Shown: piece by piece, positions 34,456 to 42,862 of the stretch
Numbering within the stretch: position 1 is the stretch's first letter
Layout: every line of letters starts with the position of its first letter
Source: Planctomycetota bacterium
GTDB taxonomy: Bacteria > Planctomycetota > UBA1135
NCBI GenBank assembly: GCA_027623295.1
Contig: JAQBXR010000013.1
Span: 29,075 to 93,074 of the forward strand
Direction of reading: 5' to 3'
DNA length: 64,000 nucleotides
The notes under the pieces: model-generated
Databases searched by the model: none
Told to the model about the DNA's origin: nothing
The model's input: only the letters and a program-made list of their open reading frames with translations
Position numbers and translations under genes: made by a program

Positions 34456-35499
34456 ATGGAATCCCTGCTTGAATCCCATCCATCCGCTTGGCCGGAGATC
34501 TTTAAGGAACTAGGTGTCCCCTCGTTCCATGGGAAGATTGCCGCGCGTTGGGTGTTTCAGCGGGGCGCGACCTCGTGGCAAGAGATGACCGATCTCCCGG
34601 CAAGTTTGCGCGAAATGCTGGAAGCCCAAACGCCTCTGCAGCGTGCACGCCTGGTCGACAAATCCGAAGCCCGCGATGGTGCCGTCAAAGTCCTTCTTGC
34701 AATGGAAGACGACGCCACTGTGGAAGCTGTCGGCATGCCCGGCACCGATGGCCGCACCTTGTGCTTGAGTACCCAAGTCGGATGCGCAGTCAAATGCGGT
34801 TTTTGCGCAAGTGGCATGGAGGGTTTAAGCCGCAACTTGACTCAGGGTGAAATCCTGGAACAAGTGCTGTGGCTGCGACGCGCTCAGGGAGCCTTCCAGC
34901 GTATTGTGGTTATGGGCATGGGAGAAGCCGGCCACAACCTCGACGCCGTCCTGGGAGCCTTAGACGTACTCCTCGATGACACTGGCTTTGGCCTTTCCGC
35001 GCGACGCATCACTCTGAGCACGGTTGGGCCTAAAAATGCCCTGCCACGGATTGCTGCGTGGGGACGGCCGGTCAATATGGCGCTTTCGTTGCACGCGCCA
35101 GACGACCTCCTGCGCCAACAGCTGGTTCCTGGAGTGGCCAATCGTACTATTGCCGAAACCTTGGCCGAGGCCGATGAACTCTTTGTTGCTCATGGCCGCG
35201 AGTACACCGTGGAATATGTGCTCTTGGCGGGCGTCAATGACTCGCCAGAACAGGCTGAAGCCCTGGCATCTCTTTTGTTTCGACGTCGCTGCCACGTGAA
35301 TCTGATTCCCTTTAACCCTGTTCCGGAACTGGATTACGCGCGACCGGAGTCCATGGTTCAGGAAGATTTCGCGAAACGCCTGCGAGAACGCGGCCTATCC
35401 GTTACCTTAAGAAGGAGTCTCGGGCGAGAATCTGATGCTGCTTGCGGCCAATTGCGCCGACGCAGCTTGCCCACCGACGACCTCCGAACGGAAGTTTAA
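34456..35499 (+). CDS. rlmN: 23S rRNA (adenine2503-C2)-methyltransferase RlmN
   Basis: A 347-residue radical-SAM enzyme that methylates C2 of A2503 in 23S rRNA (and A37 in some tRNAs). The iron-sulfur cysteines are C110-x3-C114-x2-C117 (STQVGCAVKCGFCASG); GMGEAGHN, LSTVGPKNALPR and LSLHAPDD follow; the second methyl-carrier cysteine is C330 in DAACGQL, as in RlmN/Cfr. All catalytic parts are therefore present. Closely packed with the upstream DHH gene and the downstream giant gene (9 bases), so probably one operon. Confidence 0.94.
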   Translation: MESLLESHPSAWPEIFKELGVPSFHGKIAARWVFQRGATSWQEMTDLPASLREMLEAQTPLQRARLVDKSEARDGAVKVLLAMEDDATVEAVGMPGTDGRTLCLSTQVGCAVKCGFCASGMEGLSRNLTQGEILEQVLWLRRAQGAFQRIVVMGMGEAGHNLDAVLGALDVLLDDTGFGLSARRITLSTVGPKNALPRIAAWGRPVNMALSLHAPDDLLRQQLVPGVANRTIAETLAEADELFVAHGREYTVEYVLLAGVNDSPEQAEALASLLFRRRCHVNLIPFNPVPELDYARPESMVQEDFAKRLRERGLSVTLRRSLGRESDAACGQLRRRSLPTDDLRTEV

Positions 35500-35508
35500 T
35501 CCAACACC

Positions 35509-38500
35509 ATGCGTTTTCTTCTACTGCTTGCTTGCCTGACCCTTCTTCCCGCTAGCGGCGGTGGTGAGAACCCATTCCTTGAGAAACAACTCGCAACGGC
35601 CACGCGCTTATTGGAAGCCGGCAAAACTGCGGAAGCTCGTGGGTATATCGAGCGAGCACTGGAGCGCGATGACCAGCACTTAGGTGCCCTGCGTTTATGG
35701 GCACAAGTTTGCGCTAAAGGGGGTGACAATGACACTGCGGCTTATGCGCTGCACTCTTGGCTAGAAGTAGTGCGGGCGGCAGAGAAACCGACCGTTAAGA
35801 AGGTGATCATCAAAGAAGTTGAGGCGGAACTTGACCTGATCGATGTTGAGGCTAGGAGCTTCCGCAAACTCACAGACCTTTACATCAAGGAGTTGTTGAA
35901 GCTCGAAGAGGATCACGTCAAGAAAGGACGGTTTCACTCGGCGCTTGCGATCCTCGATGAAGTGCTGCACATTGATCCACGGAATCCGGAAGGACTGCGT
36001 TTATACAAAGAGATTCAACGCGAAGGCGGAGCCGATATCGCCACCGAAGATCTTTACGCCGGAACCGATCCAGGCGCGGGCGTCGACCCAGAGTGGATTG
36101 CAGAAGAAAATGCTAAACACGTGGAATGGGAAAATGCGTGGCGCAAAGAAACCGAGCATTACCGTATTCGCACCAATGCTGGCTATATGGTTTTGCAAAC
36201 GGCTGGCATTGCCATGGATCAAATGAACTTGGCCTACCGTCGCTTCTTTCACTACAAGGAAGATGGCGGAGCCGTGCCCAAGATCGATGTCCACGTTTTC
36301 AAAAACCGCGAGGAATACTTAGAACTCGGCAAAGACCCAGTGGACTGGTCTGCGGGCCACTTTACCGGCGATTCGGTGGAAACTTATATTGGCGGAGCCG
36401 AAGGGGAAGATGGCATCCGCGGAATGTACAGCGTGTTGTTCCACGAAGCCGCGCACCAGTTTGTTTCGTTAACCGGTAAAGGCGGTGTGCCTGGATGGTT
36501 AAATGAAGCTTACGCATCGTTTTTTGAAGGCACTACGATTTTGTCGAACGGAACTGTGCGCTGGAACCGAGTTAACAATGGGCGTTTGTTTGCACTAGCT
36601 CCACGCCTGGAGTCCGGTTGGATGACCGACCACAACGATGGCATCCGTGATGCTAGCGGCGAATGGGGTGCTCCAACCAAAGCACCGAGCTTGCGCATTC
36701 TGATTGAGAACCGGTATGAATGGGGCCCACCTTGGTATGCACCCACCTGGGGCGTGGTTTACTTTTTGTATAACTACCGCGATCCAGAAACCGGCATTCC
36801 AGTTCTGCGCGCACCACTGCATGAGTACTACTTGTCCGGTGCCGGCAGCGTGGGCCCGAGCCGCCGCATTGAGCATTTTGAAGAAATCGTTTTGGTTGGC
36901 GAAAACTCCCCCGCCAAAACCGTCGATGAGCTCACTGAAATTTGGGCTGAGTGGTTGTTGGAATTGCGCGATCGTCAACTGGGTCAAGGCAATGCGGAAG
37001 CCGATCTACTGCACTATGCCGATCTTGCCCTAGCACGAGGAGACAGCGAGTTGGCCCTTTCTATGCTGGAAGAAGCCCTGCTTTACGCCCCGGACAATCC
37101 GGAGACCCAATGGGAGTTAGCCAAGGTTTTGGAAGAACTCGGCAAAGATGACCGTGCGAGTTCTATGTACAGCACCTTCGCTGCCGAACTGGAAATGCGC
37201 GGCCTTGCGGACAAGGATGATCGTTATGGTCAGGCACGCAAACTCATGGAAGAGCTAGACCCTCTCTTCCAAAAGCATAAGAAGTTGAAAATCAAGCTCG
37301 GCACCGATGGCCTGACCTTGGCCAAGACTTATCGAGCACGCGAAATGCCACGCATGGCCATGGAGATTGCGCGGCGTATGTCGGCGAGTTGGTCCATGCC
37401 AGAAGCCCTTGCCTTTTACACCGATGTTGCGCGCGAAAGCGGCATCAGCTTGGCGCGCTGGAAGATTGCCTACAACGAGCTCACCCTCGATGGCTGGCAG
37501 CCCAATAAGTACTATCGCGCTTACGGCAAGATTGTCGATGTGCTGGTCGTCGATGATCCACTCATTAAAACTCCACCCGGCTCCTTTCAGACGCAAGAGC
37601 TCTCCGCCGACGTTTCTTTCGATGCCGATTACTCCATTGAATCGGAGTTTCGTTTCGGCAAGGAACCAAACTTTATGGGTTTGTGCTTCGGACGTAAAGA
37701 CGGCAACAACACCCATGCTGTAGGTCTATACCCCAAAGGCGCTCTCGACGTCGCGACCAAGGCTGGTGGCAGCTGGACCACACGTGACCATCAACAGCTT
37801 TCCATCGCGCCTGGTTGGCACAAAATCAAGATTGACGTGGTCACTCAAACTGGTGCTTATGCCGCCGTCGACATTTACTTCGACGACTTGTATTTGCGTA
37901 GCATCGAAATGCCACGTGACAGTGTGCGAGGAGGTTTTGGCCTTATCACAGGTACTGGCGATGGGCACTTCCGCAACATTCGGATTCTGGAACGAGACCC
38001 ACATGATCCAGCCGCCCGCATTGAACGAGAGTTGGCTCTCAAGGAGCGTCTAGAGGATCCAAGCAGTCGTGCACCAGGTGTTTTTCAAGGTGTCGCCCCT
38101 CCTGACTTCAGCACCTTGCACGGCAAGTGGTTGCAAGGTGAACCGATGACCTTGCTCGACAATTACGGTCACCCCACGGTGATTGCGTTTTGGACTCCTC
38201 ACCAAGACGGCCTCATCCCAACCGCTGATTATTACGATTGGCTCGTTGGAGAGTGGAAGGAGTTTGGGCTGGAAGTGATTGTGGTTGTCACCAACTCGCA
38301 CACTGAAAAAGTGGTGCTCGATTGGATGAAGGAGCACCCCATGGAGCGGGTGCGAGTACTTTACGACGAACGCTTCCTCATCTACCCGGCTTACAACGTA
38401 GGTCAAGGCGGCTGGGATATTCCGCGTCTACTATTGATTGACGTCGACGGCACCACCGTCTGGGAAGGAGATCCAAACTTACGTTTGGATGTCGGCTGGG

Positions 38501-39129
38501 ACTTGATGGAACCAGAGAACACGCCTTTGGATCAATCGATTGAGGCTTTGGTTAAAAAACGTCAGCTCCGTGAGCTTGCAGAGTTAGCTCCCGCCTATGA
38601 AACCGCGCTCAACCTGTTTGAACGGGGTGAGCTCAAACTTGCACTCGAAATGCTAACGCCCCTCGCTGCACTGAATGCAGATTTTGACATTCGTGTCCAA
38701 GACGCCCGCGCACTTCGCGATGCGATCGAAGGCATTGCTGCCGAACTTCCACTTGCAGCAGAAGCCGCAGAAGCAGAGGGCCGTCCGCTGTACGCACATG
38801 CACTGCTTTCGCGTGCCGTCGATCAGTTCCCAGGAACTGGTGTGGCAGACCTCTCGGCATCGCGTCGACGCAAGTTGGAGCGCACCAATGATTACCGCAA
38901 TGCCGTCAAAGCATGGAAGTCTCTAACCGATGCTGCCAAAGATGCCGCAAATGGTGGTGACCAGGAGAAGATTATGGCGAACATCGCGAAAGCTCAAGCT
39001 GCCAGTGATTGCGCGGAAGTGCAAGACGCTGGCACAGAAATGCGCGACACCTTGCTGAAGAGTGGCGCTTCTGCGATAGAAGATAAATGGCAAAAAGCCC
39101 AGCCCCAAAACTTGGGACTGGACTTTTAG
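35509..39129 (+). CDS. Giant exported TPR / metalloprotease-like / thioredoxin-like fusion protein
   Basis: A 1206-residue protein with a signal peptide (residues 1-18). Order of parts: TPR-like helices (20-170); a gluzincin domain with FHEAAHQF (His312, Glu313, His316) and the third ligand Glu333 in WLNEAYASFFEG, so its zinc site looks complete; TPR helices again (about 505-570); a beta-sandwich like LamG or 3-keto-disaccharide-hydrolase domains (about 690-825); a thioredoxin/TlpA-like domain (about 864-990) whose CxxC position reads WTPHQDGL and therefore lacks redox cysteines; and a C-terminal helical region. I know no named protein with this order. A terminator hairpin overlaps its last codons. 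Confidence 0.7.
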   Translation: MRFLLLLACLTLLPASGGGENPFLEKQLATATRLLEAGKTAEARGYIERALERDDQHLGALRLWAQVCAKGGDNDTAAYALHSWLEVVRAAEKPTVKKVIIKEVEAELDLIDVEARSFRKLTDLYIKELLKLEEDHVKKGRFHSALAILDEVLHIDPRNPEGLRLYKEIQREGGADIATEDLYAGTDPGAGVDPEWIAEENAKHVEWENAWRKETEHYRIRTNAGYMVLQTAGIAMDQMNLAYRRFFHYKEDGGAVPKIDVHVFKNREEYLELGKDPVDWSAGHFTGDSVETYIGGAEGEDGIRGMYSVLFHEAAHQFVSLTGKGGVPGWLNEAYASFFEGTTILSNGTVRWNRVNNGRLFALAPRLESGWMTDHNDGIRDASGEWGAPTKAPSLRILIENRYEWGPPWYAPTWGVVYFLYNYRDPETGIPVLRAPLHEYYLSGAGSVGPSRRIEHFEEIVLVGENSPAKTVDELTEIWAEWLLELRDRQLGQGNAEADLLHYADLALARGDSELALSMLEEALLYAPDNPETQWELAKVLEELGKDDRASSMYSTFAAELEMRGLADKDDRYGQARKLMEELDPLFQKHKKLKIKLGTDGLTLAKTYRAREMPRMAMEIARRMSASWSMPEALAFYTDVARESGISLARWKIAYNELTLDGWQPNKYYRAYGKIVDVLVVDDPLIKTPPGSFQTQELSADVSFDADYSIESEFRFGKEPNFMGLCFGRKDGNNTHAVGLYPKGALDVATKAGGSWTTRDHQQLSIAPGWHKIKIDVVTQTGAYAAVDIYFDDLYLRSIEMPRDSVRGGFGLITGTGDGHFRNIRILERDPHDPAARIERELALKERLEDPSSRAPGVFQGVAPPDFSTLHGKWLQGEPMTLLDNYGHPTVIAFWTPHQDGLIPTADYYDWLVGEWKEFGLEVIVVVTNSHTEKVVLDWMKEHPMERVRVLYDERFLIYPAYNVGQGGWDIPRLLLIDVDGTTVWEGDPNLRLDVGWDLMEPENTPLDQSIEALVKKRQLRELAELAPAYETALNLFERGELKLALEMLTPLAALNADFDIRVQDARALRDAIEGIAAELPLAAEAAEAEGRPLYAHALLSRAVDQFPGTGVADLSASRRRKLERTNDYRNAVKAWKSLTDAAKDAANGGDQEKIMANIAKAQAASDCAEVQDAGTEMRDTLLKSGASAIEDKWQKAQPQNLGLDF
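39099..39127 (+). terminator. Terminator hairpin overlapping the end of the giant gene
   Basis: CCAG-C-CCCAA pairs with TTGGG-A-CTGG (39099-39108 with 39112-39121, one mismatch, loop AAC) and is followed by ACTTTT. The stop TAG (39127-39129) comes directly after the T tract, so the hairpin is coding sequence. Confidence 0.6.
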
Positions 39130-39136
39130 AAGTCGT

Positions 39137-39167
39137 ACGGGTGCGACTGAAACAGCCGCACCCGTTT
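39137..39167. terminator. Second hairpin between convergent genes
   Basis: ACGGGTGCG (39137-39145) and CGCACCCGT (39157-39165) form a perfect 9-bp stem with an 11-base loop, followed by TTAAA on the plus strand. It lies between the giant gene and the convergent aminotransferase and could stop transcription from either side, although the T tract is short. Confidence 0.5.
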
Positions 39168-39172
39168 AAAGA

Positions 39173-40510
39173 CTACAGCGACTTCAAAGACTTCTCGGTG
39201 ATCTCGAGAACCTTATCGACATCGGTGCTGGTAATGGCAAGGTGCGGACGGAAACGCACGGTGCGATTGCCACTGCCAAGACCAAGTAGGCCGTTGTTGT
39301 ACATTTCGCCCAACATTTTGTCGCGCATATCGCCGTTTGGCAGGTCGAAAGCCATGAGCAGACCAACACCACGGGGGTTGCCTACCTGATCAAAAGAGCC
39401 AGCCATCTGACCCATGTTCTCTAACCAGTAAGAACCCTGGTTAGCAGCGTTTTCACACAAGTTCTCGTCACGAACGACTTCTAGAATCTTGGTGGCGCGC
39501 ACCATGTCCACCAAGTTTCCACCCCAAGTGGAGTTGATGCGACTCGACTTCTCGAAACAGTTGTCTGGGACTTCATCGACTTTGGGACCAGCAATGATGC
39601 CGCACTGCTGCGCCTTCTTGCCGAAACAGAAGATGTCAGGCGTGATGCCATAGTGCTGGAACATCCAAGGCTTGCCGCTACCGAAGTAACCGGTTTGCAC
39701 TTCATCAAGGATGAACAGGCAATCGTACTTCTCGCAACGCGCTTGCAGGCCTTGCAAGAACTCCGGGCGGAAGTGACGGTCGCCACCTTCGCATTGCATG
39801 GTTTCAATCAGAATTGCTGCAATGTCATCGCCATGCTGATCGAATGATGCATCGATGGCTTGGAAGCAAGTTTCTTCTGCCGCAAGGTGCTTACGGAGAG
39901 CATCGCCCTCAAGTGGGAACTCCGCAACAGCTGGTGCCGAGATGCGTGGCCAATCTTCAAACTTAGGGAAGTATTTCACTTTGTCCGGCAAGGTGTTGGT
40001 CAAGCTCATGGTGTAACCCGAACGACCGTGGAACGCCTTTTCGAAGTGAAGAATCTTGGTGCCGACATCTGCGTCGACTCCCTTGGAACGGTTGCGGCGC
40101 ACTTTCCAGTCAAAAGCAACCTTGAGCGCGTTCTCGACTGCGAGCGCGCCACCATCAATAAAGAACAAGTGCTTAAATCCTTCCGGCACAGCGATTTCAC
40201 CCATGCGGGTGACGTAATCGGCCATTTCGGTGGTGTACAAATCTGAGTTTGCTGGACGGTTCGCAATTACGTAATCCAAACTACGTAGCCAAGCCTGATC
40301 CATAAGGGCTGGATGGTTCCAACCAAGTGGCGTGGAGCCAAAACAACCGAAGAAGTCGACGAAAGTTTTGCCACTACGGGCATCGTGTAAATCAGCGCCA
40401 AGAGATTTCTCAAAGTCAAGCACGAGGTTGTAGCCGTCGGCCAAAATCCAGCGGCCGAGAGTCTCGTGCACTTGCTGGGGATCGGTGTGGTTCTGTGTGG
40501 ATTTAGTCAT
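39173..40510 (-). CDS. lat: L-lysine 6-aminotransferase (PLP enzyme)
   Basis: A 445-residue class III (ornithine/GABA type) aminotransferase. It moves the epsilon-amino group of lysine to 2-oxoglutarate, giving 2-aminoadipate 6-semialdehyde. Diagnostic parts: FVDFFGCFGSTPLGWNHP, NRPANSDLYT, FHGRSGYTMSLTNT, ILDEVQTGYFGSG with the PLP-pyridine Asp region, and FCFGKKAQQCG with the Schiff-base lysine (residue 298 or 299; K300 in mycobacterial LAT). The pattern matches mycobacterial LAT better than general GABA or ornithine aminotransferases. It follows the small gene at 40514-41011 by 3 bases, which may be a relic of the semialdehyde dehydrogenase. Confidence 0.9.
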   Translation of the reverse strand: MTKSTQNHTDPQQVHETLGRWILADGYNLVLDFEKSLGADLHDARSGKTFVDFFGCFGSTPLGWNHPALMDQAWLRSLDYVIANRPANSDLYTTEMADYVTRMGEIAVPEGFKHLFFIDGGALAVENALKVAFDWKVRRNRSKGVDADVGTKILHFEKAFHGRSGYTMSLTNTLPDKVKYFPKFEDWPRISAPAVAEFPLEGDALRKHLAAEETCFQAIDASFDQHGDDIAAILIETMQCEGGDRHFRPEFLQGLQARCEKYDCLFILDEVQTGYFGSGKPWMFQHYGITPDIFCFGKKAQQCGIIAGPKVDEVPDNCFEKSSRINSTWGGNLVDMVRATKILEVVRDENLCENAANQGSYWLENMGQMAGSFDQVGNPRGVGLLMAFDLPNGDMRDKMLGEMYNNGLLGLGSGNRTVRFRPHLAITSTDVDKVLEITEKSLKSL

Positions 40511-40513
40511 TTC

Positions 40514-41011
40514 TTAGCAGTTAGGAAAGTTTTTTTCTTCGCGATTTCCAAGGAGGTTGCAACAAAAATCGCGGAGTAATTCTTGGCTGGCGACGTTTTC
40601 TTCATGCGTGCCAACCATCACCAACGGAACCGCTTGCCCAAGGCTTGCGAGGAGTCGGTGATTGAGTATGAGATTGGTAGCCAGTGCAGGTCGTAAATCC
40701 TGTCCCCCAACAATCAAAGTTGCTCCAGCATCAGAGATGCATTGAATGGCGGCGGCGAGTTCTTGCTTGAAGCTATTCTCCGCAGCAGGAAGTTTGGCAA
40801 TACGTGGTCGCAGTGCGGCGAGGAATGCCGCGTGCTGCGATTCCGGCACCAGAATCATGCTGATGACTGGACGCGCAAGCCAGGCGTCAAGGAAAGCTTC
40901 TGCGGCTTCCGCTACAGGCGTTTCTGGGTCGAGGTAAAACACCTTTTCGCCAGATGCCGACAAAGGGGATTCCGGTGCGGCATGGTCGGGAGTAAAGTGA
41001 AGGGTATTCAT
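40514..41011 (-). CDS. Small protein resembling the C-terminal half of an aldehyde dehydrogenase
   Basis: A 165-residue protein I cannot name with certainty. The series AWLARPVISMILVPES, then DAGATLIVGG, ATNLILN, QAVPLVMVGTHEEN follows, in order and spacing, the catalytic and C-terminal segments of aldehyde dehydrogenases (the GQ-C-T, GA-x3-GG, P-T-I and E-x-F-A/G-P regions). The catalytic Cys and the conserved Glu-Phe-Gly-Pro are not kept, and the NAD-binding half is absent. Since lat makes an aldehyde that an ALDH normally oxidises, a degenerate partner or binding subunit is a reasonable inference. Its ATG overlaps the divergent rnpA start in CATG (41009-41012). Confidence 0.45.
   Translation of the reverse strand: MNTLHFTPDHAAPESPLSASGEKVFYLDPETPVAEAAEAFLDAWLARPVISMILVPESQHAAFLAALRPRIAKLPAAENSFKQELAAAIQCISDAGATLIVGGQDLRPALATNLILNHRLLASLGQAVPLVMVGTHEENVASQELLRDFCCNLLGNREEKNFPNC
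40993..40998 (+). promoter_or_regulatory. possible -10 hexamer of rnpA
   Basis: TAAAGT ends 11 bases before the rnpA ATG, inside the divergent small gene. It would give a leader of only a few bases. Confidence 0.35.
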
Positions 41012-41444
41012 GTCAGAGGAGACCTCTCAAGCAGCGCAATCAGGAGCTTCCAATGCCGAAAACGCATTGGACGGCCGCCTTAGTTTGCCACGCGTCAGCA
41101 GCCTTAGAAAGAAGCGAGACTACGCCAGAGTCTATGCGGAGGGCAAACGCGCCCGCGGGAGGCTCATTCTAGTCGTTGCGGCCCCAGGTTTGAACCCCCA
41201 GTGTCCACGGATGGGATTGTCAGTTGGACGTAAGTTCAATACATCGGCTGTTTTACGAAATCGTGCACGGCGAGTGATGCGCGATGCTTTTCGGCTCCAA
41301 AGGCGCCATTTGCCCCATTTGGACATGATTCTCATCCCCGTGGCGCGTGGCGCGGATTATCGAACCGGAGAGGTTGAGGCAGAGCTGCGCCGCCTTGCAA
41401 GCAAAATTGCCCGTCATTTCGAGGAATCTAGCGAGGGAGCCTAA
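41010..41444 (+). CDS. rnpA: Ribonuclease P protein component
   Basis: A basic 144-residue protein that binds RNase P RNA for 5' maturation of tRNAs. The core matches RnpA: SLRKKRDYARVYAEGKRARG (residues 31-50), MGLSVGRKFNTSAVLRNRARRVMRDAFR with the RNR signature, then the C-terminal helix. The first 26 residues are acidic, Ser/Ala/Glu-rich and unlike usual RnpA. They could be real, or translation could begin at TTG 41067 or 41085. ATG 41010 overlaps the start codon of the divergent gene. yidD follows after 2 bases; rpmH is not upstream as it is in most bacteria. Confidence 0.9.
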   Translation: MSEETSQAAQSGASNAENALDGRLSLPRVSSLRKKRDYARVYAEGKRARGRLILVVAAPGLNPQCPRMGLSVGRKFNTSAVLRNRARRVMRDAFRLQRRHLPHLDMILIPVARGADYRTGEVEAELRRLASKIARHFEESSEGA

Positions 41445-41446
41445 GC

Positions 41447-41677
41447 TTGCGATACCTATTCATTTGGCTAATCAAGGCCTATCGATTTCTTCTCAGCCCA
41501 ATCCTAGGAGTTGATAAATGCCGCTTCACTCCGAGCTGCTCCGTGTATGGGGTGGAAGCTCTAAAAATGCACGGGAGTTTTAAGGGACTCGGCCTTACAA
41601 TCTGGCGCGTTCTCCGCTGCCAACCTCTGTGTCGTGGCGGCTTCGACCCAGTGCCCCTGCGAAAACCGAAGAAATGA
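41447..41677 (+). CDS. yidD: Membrane protein insertion efficiency factor YidD
   Basis: A 76-residue protein of the UPF0161/YidD family, which sits beside rnpA in most bacteria and helps YidC-dependent insertion of inner-membrane proteins. The signature is complete: YRFLLSPILG, CRFTPSCSVYGVEAL, LTIWRVLRCQPLCRGGFDPVP, with all three conserved Cys regions. The start is TTG 41447 with GAGGGAG about 8 bases upstream, a good Shine-Dalgarno. The stop overlaps the ATG of the next gene (ATGA). Confidence 0.95.
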   Translation: MRYLFIWLIKAYRFLLSPILGVDKCRFTPSCSVYGVEALKMHGSFKGLGLTIWRVLRCQPLCRGGFDPVPLRKPKK

Positions 41678-42777
41678 TTCTCGGACTTACACTTTCAATT
41701 TTTCTTCAGAATCCTCACGCCCAACAGGGCCCTGAGATTCAAACCCTACCCGCACAGCAAGATGTTGCCGTGCCTTTGCGCGAAGACTTGCGTTACGACG
41801 GCGAGGTTCACTTTGGCGCTATGCGTCGGTTGACCACGTCGGGTGAAAACGCAGAAGGTTACTTCAGCAACGGTGGTCGTCACATTACTTACCAAGCTAC
41901 TTTTGGTGGACGTGATTGTGATCAGATTTTCGAGCTGGATTTGCTCAGTGGCGCACGTCGCTTAGTAAGCACTGGCAGTGGCCGCACCACTTGTAGTTTC
42001 TACATGCCTGGTGACCGTCAGATTTTATTTGCAAGCACCCACGCATCCTCCGATGACTGCTTGCCACCGGCAGATTTCTCACGCGGTTACGTGTGGAAGA
42101 TTTACCCGCAGTACGAGTTGTACGTGCGCGACCTGGACACTTGGGAGTTGAAGCCCTTGTCCCCTGCTCCTGGCTATGACGCGGAAGCAGTCGTGAGTCC
42201 GGACGGTGAGAAGATTGTGTTTACCTCGCGCCGCAACGGTGATCTTGATATCTACATCATGAACATCGATGGCTCGGGTTTGACCCAACTTACCGATCGC
42301 CTTGGATACGACGGCGGCCCGTTCTTCTCCCCAGACTCGAAGCGTTTGGTTTATCGCTCTTTCTATCCGGAAAGCGAAGAAGATAAAGCCAAGTATCAAG
42401 CTTTGTTGGACGATGACTCGATTGAGCCGATGGCCCTACAGATTTGGGTCATGGACATCGATGGCAGCAACAAGCATCAGGTGACCGATAATGGCGCGGC
42501 AAACTTCGGTCCATACTGGCACCCGGATAATAAGCACATCATCTACGCCTCGAACCAGGCCTCCGAAAGTGGTCGCGATTTCGATCTCTTCTTGACCGAT
42601 GATGAAGGTAAAACCAATGAACGCGTTACCTACGGCCCATCCTTCGACGGCTTCCCGATGTTCTCAGAGGATGGGCGCCAGCTGATTTTCGCGAGTAACC
42701 GCGCCAATGCAGAAGAAGGTGACACCAACTTGTTCCTGGTGGAGTGGCTTCCAGACGCACGTCCGGTAGCGGAATAA
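41674..42777 (+). CDS. Exported TolB-like (PD40) beta-propeller protein
   Basis: A 367-residue protein with a short signal peptide (ILGLTLSIFLQ, then a mature start near HAQQG). It contains WD40-like PD40 blades: SPDGEKIVFTSRRNGDLDIYIM, SPDSKRLVYRS, HPDNKHIIYASNQ and SEDGRQLIFASNR, about six units. Such propellers occur in TolB and in the non-catalytic part of dipeptidyl peptidases; no hydrolase domain follows here. Probably periplasmic and protein- or glycan-binding. Start ATG 41674 overlaps the yidD stop (ATGA). A strong terminator follows. Confidence 0.82.
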   Translation: MILGLTLSIFLQNPHAQQGPEIQTLPAQQDVAVPLREDLRYDGEVHFGAMRRLTTSGENAEGYFSNGGRHITYQATFGGRDCDQIFELDLLSGARRLVSTGSGRTTCSFYMPGDRQILFASTHASSDDCLPPADFSRGYVWKIYPQYELYVRDLDTWELKPLSPAPGYDAEAVVSPDGEKIVFTSRRNGDLDIYIMNIDGSGLTQLTDRLGYDGGPFFSPDSKRLVYRSFYPESEEDKAKYQALLDDDSIEPMALQIWVMDIDGSNKHQVTDNGAANFGPYWHPDNKHIIYASNQASESGRDFDLFLTDDEGKTNERVTYGPSFDGFPMFSEDGRQLIFASNRANAEEGDTNLFLVEWLPDARPVAE

Positions 42778-42801
42778 GGATTCGCTTTTAGCGGTCCTTG
42801 C

Positions 42802-42839
42802 AAAGGTCAGGCGCTTCGGAGCCTGACCTTTATTTCTTT
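42802..42839 (+). terminator. Rho-independent terminator after the PD40 gene
   Basis: A perfect 11-bp stem, AAAGGTCAGGC with GCCTGACCTTT (42802-42812 and 42821-42831), capped by a C(TTCG)G tetraloop core and followed by ATTTCTTT. It ends the rnpA-yidD-PD40 operon and faces the convergent trpS. Confidence 0.9.
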
Positions 42840-42862
42840 GGGCAAAGGCGAGTTGCCGGCAC

